A DNA stretch of 18,404 bases from DATFRX01 sp035630615 (GTDB taxonomy: Bacteria > Actinomycetota > Actinomycetes > Propionibacteriales > Nocardioidaceae). The stretch spans positions 1 through 18,404 of the forward strand of contig DASQKI010000004.1 of assembly GCA_035630615.1 (NCBI GenBank), in the 5' to 3' direction. Each line of letters begins with the position of its first letter. Positions within the stretch are counted from its first letter, which is position 1. The position numbers and the translations under genes were made by a program. This document shows, one piece after another, positions 6,882 to 14,147 of this stretch. The notes beneath the pieces were generated by a model. That model was not told the DNA's origin. It ran no database searches and saw only the letters and a program-made list of their open reading frames with translations.

Positions 6882-6898
6882 ATCGTTACGGTAGAGCC
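6882..6898. promoter_or_regulatory. Shared bidirectional leaderless promoter, aidB / yihY
   Basis: The 17 bp between the two start codons contain TACGGTA (6887-6893). On the plus strand TACGGT ends 6 nt before the ATG at 6899. On the minus strand TACCGT (6893-6888) ends 6 nt before the ATG at 6881. Both fit TANNNT leaderless spacing, and neither gene has a usable Shine-Dalgarno. The two -10 boxes share 5 bp, so only one direction can be opened at a time. Confidence 0.65.
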
Positions 6899-7999
6899 AT
6901 GGCTGGGGAAACGGTGAGTGGCGCCGTGCCTCACCCAGAGCCTCGGGTGTCGGTACGCCGCTCACTGTGGCGTCTCCTCTCGTCGACCGTCAGCGCGTGC
7001 TTTCGCTACCGCGTGACGGGCCTCGCCGCCGAAGCCGCGTTTTTCGCGATCCTCTCGCTTCCGCCGCTGATCTTCGGGCTTGCCGGCACGATCGGTTACA
7101 TCGCCGACCGCTACAGCAGCATCCGGATTGACGAGATGAAGGCCGACATCCTGTCGAGCGCTTCGGACGTGCTGACGCAGGACACGGTCGACCAGGTCAT
7201 CGAGCCCACGCTCAACGACGTCCTACAGGGACGGATCGAGTTTGCCCTGCTGGGCTTCCTGATCGCGCTGTGGTCCGGGTCGCGGGCCCTGCACGTGTTC
7301 ATCGACACGATCACCGTCATGTACGGTCTCGGCGGTCGCCGCGGCATCGTGCGAACTCGGGCGCTGTCCTTCGTTCTCTACGTCGTCGCGCTCTTCATCG
7401 GCGTTGTCGTCGTTCCGCTCGTACTGCTGGGTCCGGACCTCGTCCAACATGAGCTGGCCGGACGATTCGGCTGGGTCCAACTCCTCTACTGGCCGACCGT
7501 CCTGGTGTTGTCGATCGCCTTCCTGACGACCCTCTACCACTTGTCGGTGCCCGTCCGAACGCCATGGCGCTACGACCTGCCAGGCGCCGTGTTCACTCTG
7601 GTCGCGTGGATCGCGCTGAGCTATCTGCTGCGGTGGGTGCTCGAAAACAGCGTCAACACCACGTCGATCTACGGCCCGTTGTCGGCCCCGATTGCGGTGT
7701 TGATCTGGTTCTACATCTTGTCCGTCGTTGTCCTGATCGGGGCGGCTCTCAATGCCGCGTTCGATCGGGTTTATCCGGACAGCGCGACGGCCCGTGCCCG
7801 GCTCGAGCTCGTCAGTCGATTGCGCGAGCGGGTGGCGCAGCGGCGGCTGCGCGATGCGGGCCTCGAGGACGAGATCGACACCAAGGATCTCGACGGCGCG
7901 CTGATGGACGACGAGATCGCCGAACGGACCAAGCGAGTCCTCGAGGATGCCCGGCAGCGACGCAGCCGCGGCGGAAAACCCGGTGCGCCACAGTCCTGA
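6899..7999 (+). CDS. YihY/BrkB-family inner membrane protein
   Basis: A 366-residue membrane protein. TGLAAEAAFFAILSLPPLIF (41-60) is the first membrane segment and family hallmark. Further segments include ALLGFLIALWSGSRALHVFI, ALSFVLYVVALFIGVVVVPL, and PTVLVLSIAFLTTLYHLSVP, then SIYGPLSAPIAVLIWFYILS and the following VVVLIGAALNA, the conserved C-terminal pair. A charged cytoplasmic tail of about 75 residues follows, rich in Arg, Asp and Glu. Older annotations name this family ribonuclease BN; that assignment was withdrawn and the true role is unknown. The start has no Shine-Dalgarno but sits 6 nt from a -10 box shared with divergent aidB. Transcription of rsgA downstream may be partly shared (94-nt gap). 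Confidence 0.9.
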   Translation: MAGETVSGAVPHPEPRVSVRRSLWRLLSSTVSACFRYRVTGLAAEAAFFAILSLPPLIFGLAGTIGYIADRYSSIRIDEMKADILSSASDVLTQDTVDQVIEPTLNDVLQGRIEFALLGFLIALWSGSRALHVFIDTITVMYGLGGRRGIVRTRALSFVLYVVALFIGVVVVPLVLLGPDLVQHELAGRFGWVQLLYWPTVLVLSIAFLTTLYHLSVPVRTPWRYDLPGAVFTLVAWIALSYLLRWVLENSVNTTSIYGPLSAPIAVLIWFYILSVVVLIGAALNAAFDRVYPDSATARARLELVSRLRERVAQRRLRDAGLEDEIDTKDLDGALMDDEIAERTKRVLEDARQRRSRGGKPGAPQS

Positions 8000-8024
8000 C
8001 CGGCCTAACGTTCCGCTCAGTGAC

Positions 8025-8069
8025 GTTGTCAGACGCTGATCGCCCCGATGGCAGATGCGGTCTGACAGC
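8025..8069 (+). repeat. Inverted repeat with nested hairpin in the rsgA leader
   Basis: TGTCAGAC (8027-8034) and GTCTGACA (8060-8067) are perfect 8-bp inverted repeats, extended to 10 pairs at 8025-8069 if one G-U pair is allowed. The 25-nt interior contains a further ATCG-CCC-CGAT hairpin (8039-8049). It lies 25 nt before the rsgA ATG and just after a TAACGT box (8006-8011) that could be the rsgA -10. It may be a structured 5' UTR or an operator. Confidence 0.4.
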
Positions 8070-8093
8070 TCGTGAGAAATGGACGGAGCACGG

Positions 8094-9167
8094 ATGACCG
8101 CAGATCCGCGGGACACCCTCGCGGCCCTCGGCTGGGATGACGCCTGGGCCGATCTGGCGCGCGCTCGCACAGCCGACGCCGTCGGACGCGTGTCGCGGGT
8201 CGACCGCGGCGTTTGCACCGTGATGTCGGCACGCGGCGTCGTGCGGGCGAGTTTTGGCGGCGATCTGCTGGACGCTATGGCGCACGACTCGTTCGACGGG
8301 CCGTGCACCGGCGATTGGGTGACGCTGCGGCACTGGCCGGACGAGCGGACGACGGCCGAGGCGGTGCTCGATCGTCGCAGCAGCATCGTGCGCGCCGACC
8401 CGGCACCGGGATCGAAGGGCCAGGTTCTCGCGGCCAATGTCACCCACGTCGGTGTCGTCGCCGGACTCGACCAGGAGCCGTCGATGACGAAGCTGGAGAG
8501 GATGCTCGCAATCGCGTGGCAGAGCGGAGCAGCGCCGCTCGTGTTGCTGACCAAGGCCGATCTCGCGGCCGACGCTTCCGATGTCGCGAGTGATGTCAGG
8601 GTCGCCGCGCCGGGGGTCGACGTGGTCTGTTGCAGCACCGTGACGGGCGATGGTCTCGACGTGCTCGGCGCCCTGCTCGGCCCGGGGACGACCCTGGCTC
8701 TACTCGGTTCGTCGGGCGCCGGCAAGTCGTCGCTGGTCAACGCGCTGGTCGGTGCCGAAGTCTTGACGACCAAGCAGATTCGGACCGATGGCCGGGGCCG
8801 CCACACGTCGGTGCGTCGCGAGCTCATCGTGCTTCCGGACGGGGGAGCGGTTATCGATACGCCTGGCCTTCGAGGCATGGGTCTCTACGACTCCGGCGAG
8901 GGAATCGCGGCCACGTTCGCCGACATCGCCGAGCTGGAGCGGGAGTGCCGATTCACCGACTGCGCCCACGACACCGAGCCGGGCTGCGCGGTGATCGCCG
9001 CGGTCGAGTCCGGCGAGCTGACCGAGCGTCGGCTCGAGAGCTGGCGCAAGCTGCAGCGCGAGCAGGCGTGGATGGCGGCCCGCAAGGACGCCCGCCTACG
9101 CTCCGAGCAGGCGAAGGTGTGGAAGCAGCGGACCAAGGCCTCGAGGAGCGCCCGCAAGCGGCGTTGA
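8094..9167 (+). CDS. rsgA: Ribosome small subunit-dependent GTPase A
   Basis: A 357-residue circularly permuted GTPase that acts in late 30S subunit maturation. The order G4-G1-G3 shows the permutation: TKAD at 153-156, then the P-loop GSSGAGKSS at 205-213, then DTPG at 255-258. An OB-like domain precedes the GTPase. The C-terminal zinc site is Cys285, Cys290, His292 and Cys298, followed by a basic tail (KQRTKASRSARKRR) suited to rRNA contact. The ATG at 8094 is preferred over the in-frame ATG at 8079 because GGACGGAG ends 5 nt before it. No partner genes for ribosome maturation are nearby; the gene follows the YihY-type gene on the same strand with a structured 94-nt gap. Confidence 0.95.
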   Translation: MTADPRDTLAALGWDDAWADLARARTADAVGRVSRVDRGVCTVMSARGVVRASFGGDLLDAMAHDSFDGPCTGDWVTLRHWPDERTTAEAVLDRRSSIVRADPAPGSKGQVLAANVTHVGVVAGLDQEPSMTKLERMLAIAWQSGAAPLVLLTKADLAADASDVASDVRVAAPGVDVVCCSTVTGDGLDVLGALLGPGTTLALLGSSGAGKSSLVNALVGAEVLTTKQIRTDGRGRHTSVRRELIVLPDGGAVIDTPGLRGMGLYDSGEGIAATFADIAELERECRFTDCAHDTEPGCAVIAAVESGELTERRLESWRKLQREQAWMAARKDARLRSEQAKVWKQRTKASRSARKRR

Positions 9168-9173
9168 GACGCC
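9160..9173 (+). terminator. Small hairpin across the rsgA stop codon
   Basis: GGCGT (9160-9164) and ACGCC (9169-9173) flank a TGAG loop containing most of the rsgA stop codon. There is no U-tract. It could be a weak intrinsic terminator separating rsgA from the gene at 9214. Confidence 0.3.
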
Positions 9174-9201
9174 CCGTCGCCTTGGCGTGGCGAGCCAAAA
9201 G

Positions 9202-9213
9202 TACTCTGGCGTG
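9202..9213 (+). promoter_or_regulatory. Leaderless promoter -10 (TACTCT) of the His-rich membrane protein gene
   Basis: TACTCT at 9202-9207 is followed by 6 nt and a GTG at 9214. The spacing equals that at ycaQ, aidB and yihY. This box decides the start: it favours GTG 9214 over the in-frame ATG at 9187. Confidence 0.5.
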
Positions 9214-9780
9214 GTGCACGAGCCTGACCTGCTGGCGACGCTCGACCCGACGCGAGGCGTTGTACGGGTCGCGCGCGCCGTTGCGGTTGGTGTTGGCGCC
9301 CTGGCCGTGTCACTCGCGGGCCACGTCGCCGGCCATGGCGCGCTTCCGCCGCTCGCGGCGCTCGGTCCGTTGGCCGTCGCGGCGTGCGTCGCCGCGTGGG
9401 CGCTGAGCTCGGCCCGTTGGACGGCAAGGTCACTGACCGGCGTGGTGTTGGTGGCCCAGTCGATCCTGCACCTGGCGTTCTCCCTCGCCGCCGGCGACGC
9501 CGGCCAGCACCACACGGGTCCGATGCTCGCGGGTCACCTCGTGGCCACCGTGGTCGTCGTGGTGGCCCTGACCCGCGGCGAGGCCTTGCTGTGGGCCGTC
9601 ACCGAAAGCCTGAGCCTGCGCGTGTGGCGGCTGCTGCGGCCGATCGCGCCGCCGCTACAGCCCGCGCCGTTGCGGCCGGTCGCTCGCGTACGCCTGGCGG
9701 CGCCGCGGTGCTGGCATGGCGACCAGCCGCCTCGCCGTGGTCCGCCCCTTGAGTCCAGCACCACCCCCATCTTCGCCTGA
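9214..9780 (+). CDS. His-rich four-helix membrane protein at the head of the copper block
   Basis: Not a named family. The 188-residue product has about four membrane segments, near residues 20-40, 45-66, 72-92 and 104-121, then an Arg/Pro-rich cytoplasmic-looking tail of about 45 residues with a single Cys (Cys166, CWH). Histidines cluster at the membrane faces: His38/His41 (GHVAGHG), His86, His99-His100 and His108 (QHHTGPMLAGH). The stretch MLAGHLVATVVVVVALTRGE resembles unnamed actinobacterial proteins that I recall next to ycnI. With YcnI, CopC and CopD directly downstream, a copper-binding or transport accessory role is a reasonable inference. The alternative start is ATG 9187, which would add nine residues. 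Confidence 0.7.
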   Translation: MHEPDLLATLDPTRGVVRVARAVAVGVGALAVSLAGHVAGHGALPPLAALGPLAVAACVAAWALSSARWTARSLTGVVLVAQSILHLAFSLAAGDAGQHHTGPMLAGHLVATVVVVVALTRGEALLWAVTESLSLRVWRLLRPIAPPLQPAPLRPVARVRLAAPRCWHGDQPPRRGPPLESSTTPIFA

Positions 9781-9806
9781 CGCCGGCGCCCCTCCCGCCG
9801 CTGCTT

Positions 9807-9824
9807 TACCACGGTCGCGTGGTA
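9807..9824 (+). promoter_or_regulatory. Perfect 18-bp dyad upstream of ycnI
   Basis: TACCACGGTCGCGTGGTA is a perfect 7-bp inverted repeat around a 4-nt centre, 63 bp before the ycnI ATG and 26 bp after the previous stop. It could be an operator for a copper regulator of the ycnI-copC-copD genes, or a terminator or processing hairpin between cistrons. No U-tract follows. No clear -10 was found in the gap, so which of these it is remains open. Confidence 0.45.
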
Positions 9825-9887
9825 TCGCGACGGGGCACCAAGCCGCGCGCGTCGGGCCTCCGAATCTGACTCGAGAGGTAATCAATC

Positions 9888-10613
9888 ATGAGTAGGACTC
9901 TGAAACGTGCCGTCGCGGTCATCGTGCCCGCGGGGGCAGCGCTGGCCCTCATCGCGGCGCCGGCCGCCGCCCACGTGACGGTGAGCAGTCCGGATGCCGC
10001 GCCCGGAGGCTACGGGAAGCTGGTCTTCCGGGTGCCCAACGAGACCGACAACGCCGCCACGGTCAAGCTGCAGGTCACGCTGCCGGCCGACACACCGTTC
10101 GCCAGTGTCTCGACGAAGCCGCATGCCGGCTGGGACGTCCAGGTCAAGGAGGTCAAGCTGCCCGAGCCGGTCGAGGTCGGCGACGTGACCCTGACCGATG
10201 CGGCCCGAACCGTGACCTGGACGGCGCAACCCGGCAACGGCGTCGATCCGGGCGAGTTCGACGAGTTCGAGCTGTCGGTCGGGCCGATCGCCGACGACGC
10301 CACGTCGCTCGAGTTTCCAACCGTCCAGACCTACGACGACGGCGAGGTCGTGCAGTGGACCCAGCCGACTCCGGAGAGCGGAGCGGAACCGGAGCATCCG
10401 GCGCCGGTCCTCGACCTGACCGGGGCCGCCGACAGCCACTCCGACGACGGTGGTACGGCGATGCAGGTTGCCTCGGTGGAGTCCGACAACGCCGACGCGT
10501 CGGCTGACGACAGCGACACGACCGCTCGTGCGTTGGCCGTCGCCGGATTGGCCGTCGGTGTCGTCGCGCTCAGCAGCTCACTCGTCCGGCGCCGCCGGGA
10601 GGGTGGAGACTGA
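9888..10613 (+). CDS. ycnI: YcnI-family (DUF1775) exported copper-binding protein
   Basis: A 241-residue secreted, membrane-anchored protein. A signal peptide ends at APAAA, with predicted cleavage before His29 (HVTVSSPDAAPGG). In B. subtilis YcnI the new N-terminal His, a Glu and a Trp bind Cu(II); here His29 is present, and GEFDEFELSVGP (122-133) and LEFPTVQTYDDGEVVQWTQP (141-160) match conserved parts of the fold. A low-complexity Asp/Ser/Ala stretch (180-212) links the domain to a C-terminal membrane helix (about 213-233) and a basic RRRREGGD end, so it stays on the outer face of the membrane. GAGAGG about 12 nt upstream supports the ATG. copC begins 5 nt after the stop. Confidence 0.92.
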   Translation: MSRTLKRAVAVIVPAGAALALIAAPAAAHVTVSSPDAAPGGYGKLVFRVPNETDNAATVKLQVTLPADTPFASVSTKPHAGWDVQVKEVKLPEPVEVGDVTLTDAARTVTWTAQPGNGVDPGEFDEFELSVGPIADDATSLEFPTVQTYDDGEVVQWTQPTPESGAEPEHPAPVLDLTGAADSHSDDGGTAMQVASVESDNADASADDSDTTARALAVAGLAVGVVALSSSLVRRRREGGD

Positions 10614-10618
10614 GACTG

Positions 10619-11152
10619 ATGACACCGTTACGTCGACGCGTGAGCCGTGCGGTCGCGGGCGCGATCGTCGGCCTGGTCGGGGTTTTGGCCCTGCCAGCGT
10701 CGCCGGCCGCCGCCCATGCCGGGCTGTCGAGCTCCAATCCCAAAGACGGCGCCACCGTGCAGAACTTGCCGGGCGAGGTCGTCTTGGAGTTCACCGAGCC
10801 GGTCGGTGAGCCGGAGGTCGAGGTGACCGCGTCCGACGGCACCGTGGTCAGCGACGGCGATCCGGAGGCCCTCGGCGCCACCGTGACCGAACCGCTGGCG
10901 ACCGATGGTCCGTCCGGCACCTACACGATCGCCTATCGCGTCGTGTCCGCCGACGGCCATCCAGTGTCGGACGAGCTGACGTTCGACGTACGCGGGGGGC
11001 CGCCACCGGGCGATTCGGTCGATACGGCATCGTCCGGCGACAGCAGCGACGAGGGCTTCCTCGGAAGCCATGTCGCTCACTTCGCCATCGCCGGCGCGGG
11101 TCTCCTCGTCGGGGTCGCCCTCGTCGGATTGGGGCTTCGTGCCCGATCCTGA
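10619..11152 (+). CDS. copC: CopC-domain copper-binding protein, membrane anchored
   Basis: A 177-residue exported CopC. The signal peptide ends at SPAAA before His33 (HAGLSSSNPKDGA). The N-terminal His with Asp112 and His114 (SADGHPVSD) gives the Cu(II) site of single-site CopC proteins; there is no Met-rich Cu(I) loop. After the beta-sandwich (to about 125) come a Ser/Asp-rich linker and one membrane helix (about 153-173). It probably gathers periplasm-side copper and passes it to CopD next door. GGAG about 10 nt upstream, inside the ycnI end, and the 5-nt spacing indicate co-translation with ycnI. The 3' end overlaps the proposed copD start by 14 bp. Confidence 0.92.
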   Translation: MTPLRRRVSRAVAGAIVGLVGVLALPASPAAAHAGLSSSNPKDGATVQNLPGEVVLEFTEPVGEPEVEVTASDGTVVSDGDPEALGATVTEPLATDGPSGTYTIAYRVVSADGHPVSDELTFDVRGGPPPGDSVDTASSGDSSDEGFLGSHVAHFAIAGAGLLVGVALVGLGLRARS

Positions 11153-13214
11153 GGCGGCTACCTCGTCGCCGACTCCCGAGGCGGCTACGCGTCCCTGGCC
11201 GCCTCGGGAGAGCGTCCTGGCGGTGACGACCGGTCTGCTGGTAATGACCGGCGTCGCGTTGTGGCTCGCGTTGGATCTCGGTCATGGGGTCGCTGCGCCG
11301 TCGAGCATCGCCGACCCCGGCCGCCTCACCGTATGGGCGTTGCCCACGCTACGTCTGGTGTCGGATCTGTCTGCCGTGCTCACGGTCGGGCTCCTGCTGG
11401 CGGGCACGCTGCTGCTGCCGGCGCCCGGCGGGGAGCTTGCCGGGCTTGCCCTGCGGGCGACCCGGTTCGCGTCGTGGTTTGCCCTGCTCTGGGCAGTCAG
11501 CGCGATGGCGCAGGGCGTCTTCTTCGTCTCAGACATCCTCGGGATGCCGGTCAGCGACCTCACGACCAACACACTGTTCAGCTATCTGTTCGACACGACG
11601 CAAGGCCGCGCGACGTTGTGGCAGGCCGGCCTGACACTCACGGTGGCGGTCGGCGCACGATGGGCGCTGCGCAGCGCCGAGGCGATCTGGGTCTTCTTGC
11701 TCGCGATCGTCGCGGTGCTGCCGCCGGCGCTCGCGGGCCACTCCGCAGCGTCCGGCTCCCACCACCTCGCCGTCGCAAGCCTCGTCGTCCACTTGGTTGC
11801 CGCCTGCCTGTGGGTCGGCGGGCTCGCCGGCCTGACCTGGATCGCGATCCGAGGGAGCCGACGCCTGGGCGCGGCGGTCGGTCGCTTCTCGGTCCTGGCC
11901 CTATGGTGTGTCGTCCTGCTGACCGTCTCTGGCGTGGTCAACGCCGGCGTACGGATCGGCTGGGACGATCTGCTGACGTCCTCGTACGGCGGTCTCGTGG
12001 TCGCCAAGGCGTCGGCCCTGGTCGTACTCGGTTGCATCGGCTGGGTGCATCGGCGTACTACAGTGCCGCGTCTCGAGGCGGCCGCTGACGGGGGACAAGG
12101 GGAGTCGATCCGCCGGCCGTTCGCCTCGCTGGCCGTGGTCGAGCTCGCGATCATGGGCGCGACGATCGCGATCGCCGTGGCTCTGTCGCGGACGCCACCG
12201 CCGGTGAGCGCCTCGGACGAAGTCACTCCGACGGCCGCGATCTTGGGGCACGAGCTGCCGCCTGCGCCGACGCCGTGGCGACTGCTCACGGGCTACAGCG
12301 CCGACGGCTTCGGAATGATCATCGTGGGTCTGCTGGCGGCGTTGTATCTGCGCGGGGTCTGGGTCCTGCATCGGCGCGGCGACGCGTGGCCGATCGGTCG
12401 CACGATCTCCTTCGGCTTCGGTCTGCTCGTCCTGGCCTGGAGCACGGTTGGCGGCCTCGGCCTCTACTCGCACGTGTTGTTCAGCACCCACATGGTCGCG
12501 CACATGCTGCTGTCGATGGTGGTGCCGATCTTCTTGGTGCTCGGCGCACCGATCACCTTGGCGCTGCGGACGCTCCCATCGGCTCGGGTGCCGGGGGAGC
12601 TGGGCCCGCGCCAGATGCTGCTCGCTGTGTTGCACTCCCGGGTGGTCCGGATCTTGAGCCATCCGATCGTCGCGGCCGCGTTGTTCATCGGCAGCCTCTA
12701 CGCGGTCTATTTCACCGGCCTGTTCGGCTGGCTCATGGGCAGCAGCCTCGGCCACGTCGTGATGGAGGTCCACTTCCTGGCGGTCGGGTCGCTGTTCTTC
12801 TGGATCCTCGTCGGGATCGATCCGACGCCGCGCGTCTTGGCGCCGCTGTGGCGGTTCGGTCTGCTGCTCATCGTGATGCCGTTCCACGCCTTCTTCTCGA
12901 TCGCGGTGATGTCGTCCGAGACCGTGATCGGCGTCAACTACTGGCGGCTGCTCGACCGGCCCTATCGCACCGACCTGTTGCACGACCAGTACCTCGGCGG
13001 ATCGATTTCGTGGGCGCTCGGCGAGGTGCCGATCGTGCTGGTGTTGCTGGCCGTCTTCGTGCAGTGGGTACGCAGCGACGCCCGCGAGGCACGCCGGGTC
13101 GATCGGGCGGCCGACCGTGCCGGCGACGAGGCGGACATCGAGCACTACAACGCCTGGCTGGCCCGACTCGACGCGGCGGAGCGGGAGCGTGAGGGAAGGT
13201 CCGATGGGTCCTAG
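11139..13214 (+). CDS. CopD / CtaG fusion: copper transport and cytochrome oxidase assembly protein
   Basis: A 691-residue polytopic membrane protein from GTG 11139. The first half is CopD-like: several helices, then GHSAASGSHHLAVASLVVHL with His201, His208, His209 and His218. The second half is Caa3_CtaG-like: YSHVLFSTHMVAHMLLSMVV (443-462, with His445, 451 and 455), LSHPIVAAALF, and HVVMEVHFLAVGSLFFWILV (539-558). CopD imports copper; CtaG is tied to CuB insertion in cytochrome oxidase, so the fusion may route copper to oxidase assembly. A charged tail of about 45 residues ends it. The GTG has GGGG 4 nt upstream and overlaps copC. ATG 11070 would overlap copC by 83 bp, and GTG 11223 would start just before the first helix; the choice affects a Pro/Ala-rich 28-residue leader. 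Confidence 0.9.
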   Translation: MPDPEAATSSPTPEAATRPWPPRESVLAVTTGLLVMTGVALWLALDLGHGVAAPSSIADPGRLTVWALPTLRLVSDLSAVLTVGLLLAGTLLLPAPGGELAGLALRATRFASWFALLWAVSAMAQGVFFVSDILGMPVSDLTTNTLFSYLFDTTQGRATLWQAGLTLTVAVGARWALRSAEAIWVFLLAIVAVLPPALAGHSAASGSHHLAVASLVVHLVAACLWVGGLAGLTWIAIRGSRRLGAAVGRFSVLALWCVVLLTVSGVVNAGVRIGWDDLLTSSYGGLVVAKASALVVLGCIGWVHRRTTVPRLEAAADGGQGESIRRPFASLAVVELAIMGATIAIAVALSRTPPPVSASDEVTPTAAILGHELPPAPTPWRLLTGYSADGFGMIIVGLLAALYLRGVWVLHRRGDAWPIGRTISFGFGLLVLAWSTVGGLGLYSHVLFSTHMVAHMLLSMVVPIFLVLGAPITLALRTLPSARVPGELGPRQMLLAVLHSRVVRILSHPIVAAALFIGSLYAVYFTGLFGWLMGSSLGHVVMEVHFLAVGSLFFWILVGIDPTPRVLAPLWRFGLLLIVMPFHAFFSIAVMSSETVIGVNYWRLLDRPYRTDLLHDQYLGGSISWALGEVPIVLVLLAVFVQWVRSDAREARRVDRAADRAGDEADIEHYNAWLARLDAAEREREGRSDGS
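11173..11210 (+). repeat. 13-bp perfect inverted repeat at the copC/copD junction
   Basis: CTCCCGAGGCGGC (11173-11185) and GCCGCCTCGGGAG (11198-11210) form a perfect 13-bp GC-rich stem with a 12-nt loop. It starts 21 nt after the copC stop and lies in the predicted Pro/Ala-rich start of copD. A second copy of GAGGCGGCTAC at 11151-11161, spanning the end of the copC stop codon, can compete for the same 3' arm over 8 bp. Candidate roles are mRNA stabiliser, attenuator or translational control of copD. Confidence 0.6.
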
Positions 13215-13361
13215 CCCGGCTGGACGTACCGGTCGGTTCCCTCTATAGCATGATGTCGCCCCCGAGGATGGAGAACCACGGCCATTTGGGCACGATCCCG
13301 GCGATCGCGTTGGCCGAACGTACCAGCCTCGGCGAGTCGGGCTCTCACAACTGGCTAACAA

Positions 13362-13388
13362 GGCCTGGATTGCGATCGTCGTCAGGCC
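13362..13388 (-). terminator. Hairpin between convergent copD and methyltransferase
   Basis: GGCCTG (13362-13367) and CAGGCC (13383-13388) form a 6-bp stem with a 15-nt loop, 31 nt after the methyltransferase stop. On the minus-strand RNA it is followed by UUGUUAG, a weak U-rich tail. The rest of the 204-bp gap (13215-13418) holds no gene I can support. Confidence 0.4.
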
Positions 13389-13418
13389 CCTGGGCCGGTT
13401 CGACGTACGTTGGCTGGC

Positions 13419-14090
13419 TCAAGGGGAGGGCGCCGCCAACTCCCTGCGCGCCAGGAAGTAGGCCTGAGGGCTCGTCTCCCAGCCGACGTAATCCGGATCG
13501 CGAAGCACCCGGGTATGCACCGGAATCCCCGCCCGCTCCAGTAGCTCGGCGACGCGGTCGGGCGAGTGTCGGTAGCTGTCGAGTGAGACGGCGTGGCCGT
13601 AGGCCTCCTCACGATGCACATGGTCGTCGTCGCCGGCCTGGAAGGCGAGCAGGAGGTGGCCGCCGGGGGCCAGCACGCGGCCGAGCTCCGCGAACGACGC
13701 CGCCAGTTGCTCAGGCGGCGTGTGGATGATCGAGTACCAGGCGAGGACGCCGCCGAGAGTGCCGTCGGCCAGGTCCAGCGCGGCCATGGCGCCCACCTCG
13801 AATCGCAGCTCCGGGTAGCGGGCACGCGCGATCTCGATCATCCCCGGCGACAGATCGACGCCGAACGCGTCGAGTCCGAGGCCGGATAGGTAGGTCGTGA
13901 CACGTCCCGGGCCGCATCCGACGTCGGCGACCGGGCCGAGTCCGGCGGACCGGACAAATTCGGCGAATACGCCGAGCAGTCCGCGGTCGAGCGGCTTCGA
14001 CTCGAGCTCGGTGCTGAACAACTTCGCGTAGTCGGCCGCGACAGTGTCGTAGGCGAGGCGAGTCGCCCGCGTCGGCGGTGGGGTTGTCAC
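13419..14090 (-). CDS. Class I SAM-dependent methyltransferase
   Basis: A 223-residue methyltransferase of the Methyltransf_11/25 type. VADVGCGPGRVTTYLSGLG (54-72) is motif I binding SAM; FGVDLSPGMIEIAR (76-89) holds the acidic residue for the ribose; LAWYSIIHTPPEQL (116-129) and LGRVLAPGGHLLLAFQAG (136-153) are the later core motifs. The first 50 residues (TRLAYDTVAADYAKLF) are typical of small-molecule methyltransferases. The substrate cannot be read from the sequence. The GTG at 14090 follows a TACGGT box by 8 nt and has no Shine-Dalgarno, so a leaderless mRNA is likely. It lies 86 nt after the deaminase gene, separated by a palindrome, and may have its own promoter. Confidence 0.85.
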   Translation of the reverse strand: MTTPPPTRATRLAYDTVAADYAKLFSTELESKPLDRGLLGVFAEFVRSAGLGPVADVGCGPGRVTTYLSGLGLDAFGVDLSPGMIEIARARYPELRFEVGAMAALDLADGTLGGVLAWYSIIHTPPEQLAASFAELGRVLAPGGHLLLAFQAGDDDHVHREEAYGHAVSLDSYRHSPDRVAELLERAGIPVHTRVLRDPDYVGWETSPQAYFLARRELAAPSP

Positions 14091-14098
14091 AGCGTCAC

Positions 14099-14104
14099 AC
14101 CGTA
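14099..14104 (-). promoter_or_regulatory. Possible -10 box (TACGGT) of the methyltransferase gene
   Basis: TACGGT on the minus strand (14104 to 14099) precedes the GTG at 14090 by 8 nt, slightly longer than the 6-7 nt of the other leaderless candidates here. No clear -35 is seen. Confidence 0.35.
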
Positions 14105-14147
14105 CGCCGCCAGAGGGGCGGTCGGACCGACGGCATCGATCGAACGG

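Noticed and set aside
7223..8878. A 551-codon minus-strand frame across yihY and rsgA
   Set aside because: Spans two well-supported plus-strand genes and has Ser/Arg/Pro-biased composition without a domain.
11070..11138. ATG 11070 as the copD start
   Set aside because: It would overlap copC by 83 bp and add a Ser-rich out-of-frame reading of copC; GTG 11139 with GGGG upstream fits better.
13243..13344. Minus-strand open stretch ending in IVPKWPWFSILGGDIML before a stop, in the copD/methyltransferase gap
   Set aside because: The peptide looks natural and may be the tail of a decayed gene, but it has no start codon at its head, is closed upstream by TGA at 13345-13347, and I cannot place it in a family.
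13215..13418. A tRNA or small RNA gene in the 204-bp convergent gap
   Set aside because: A GGTTCGA-like string near 13397 suggested a T-loop, but no acceptor or anticodon stems could be formed around it.
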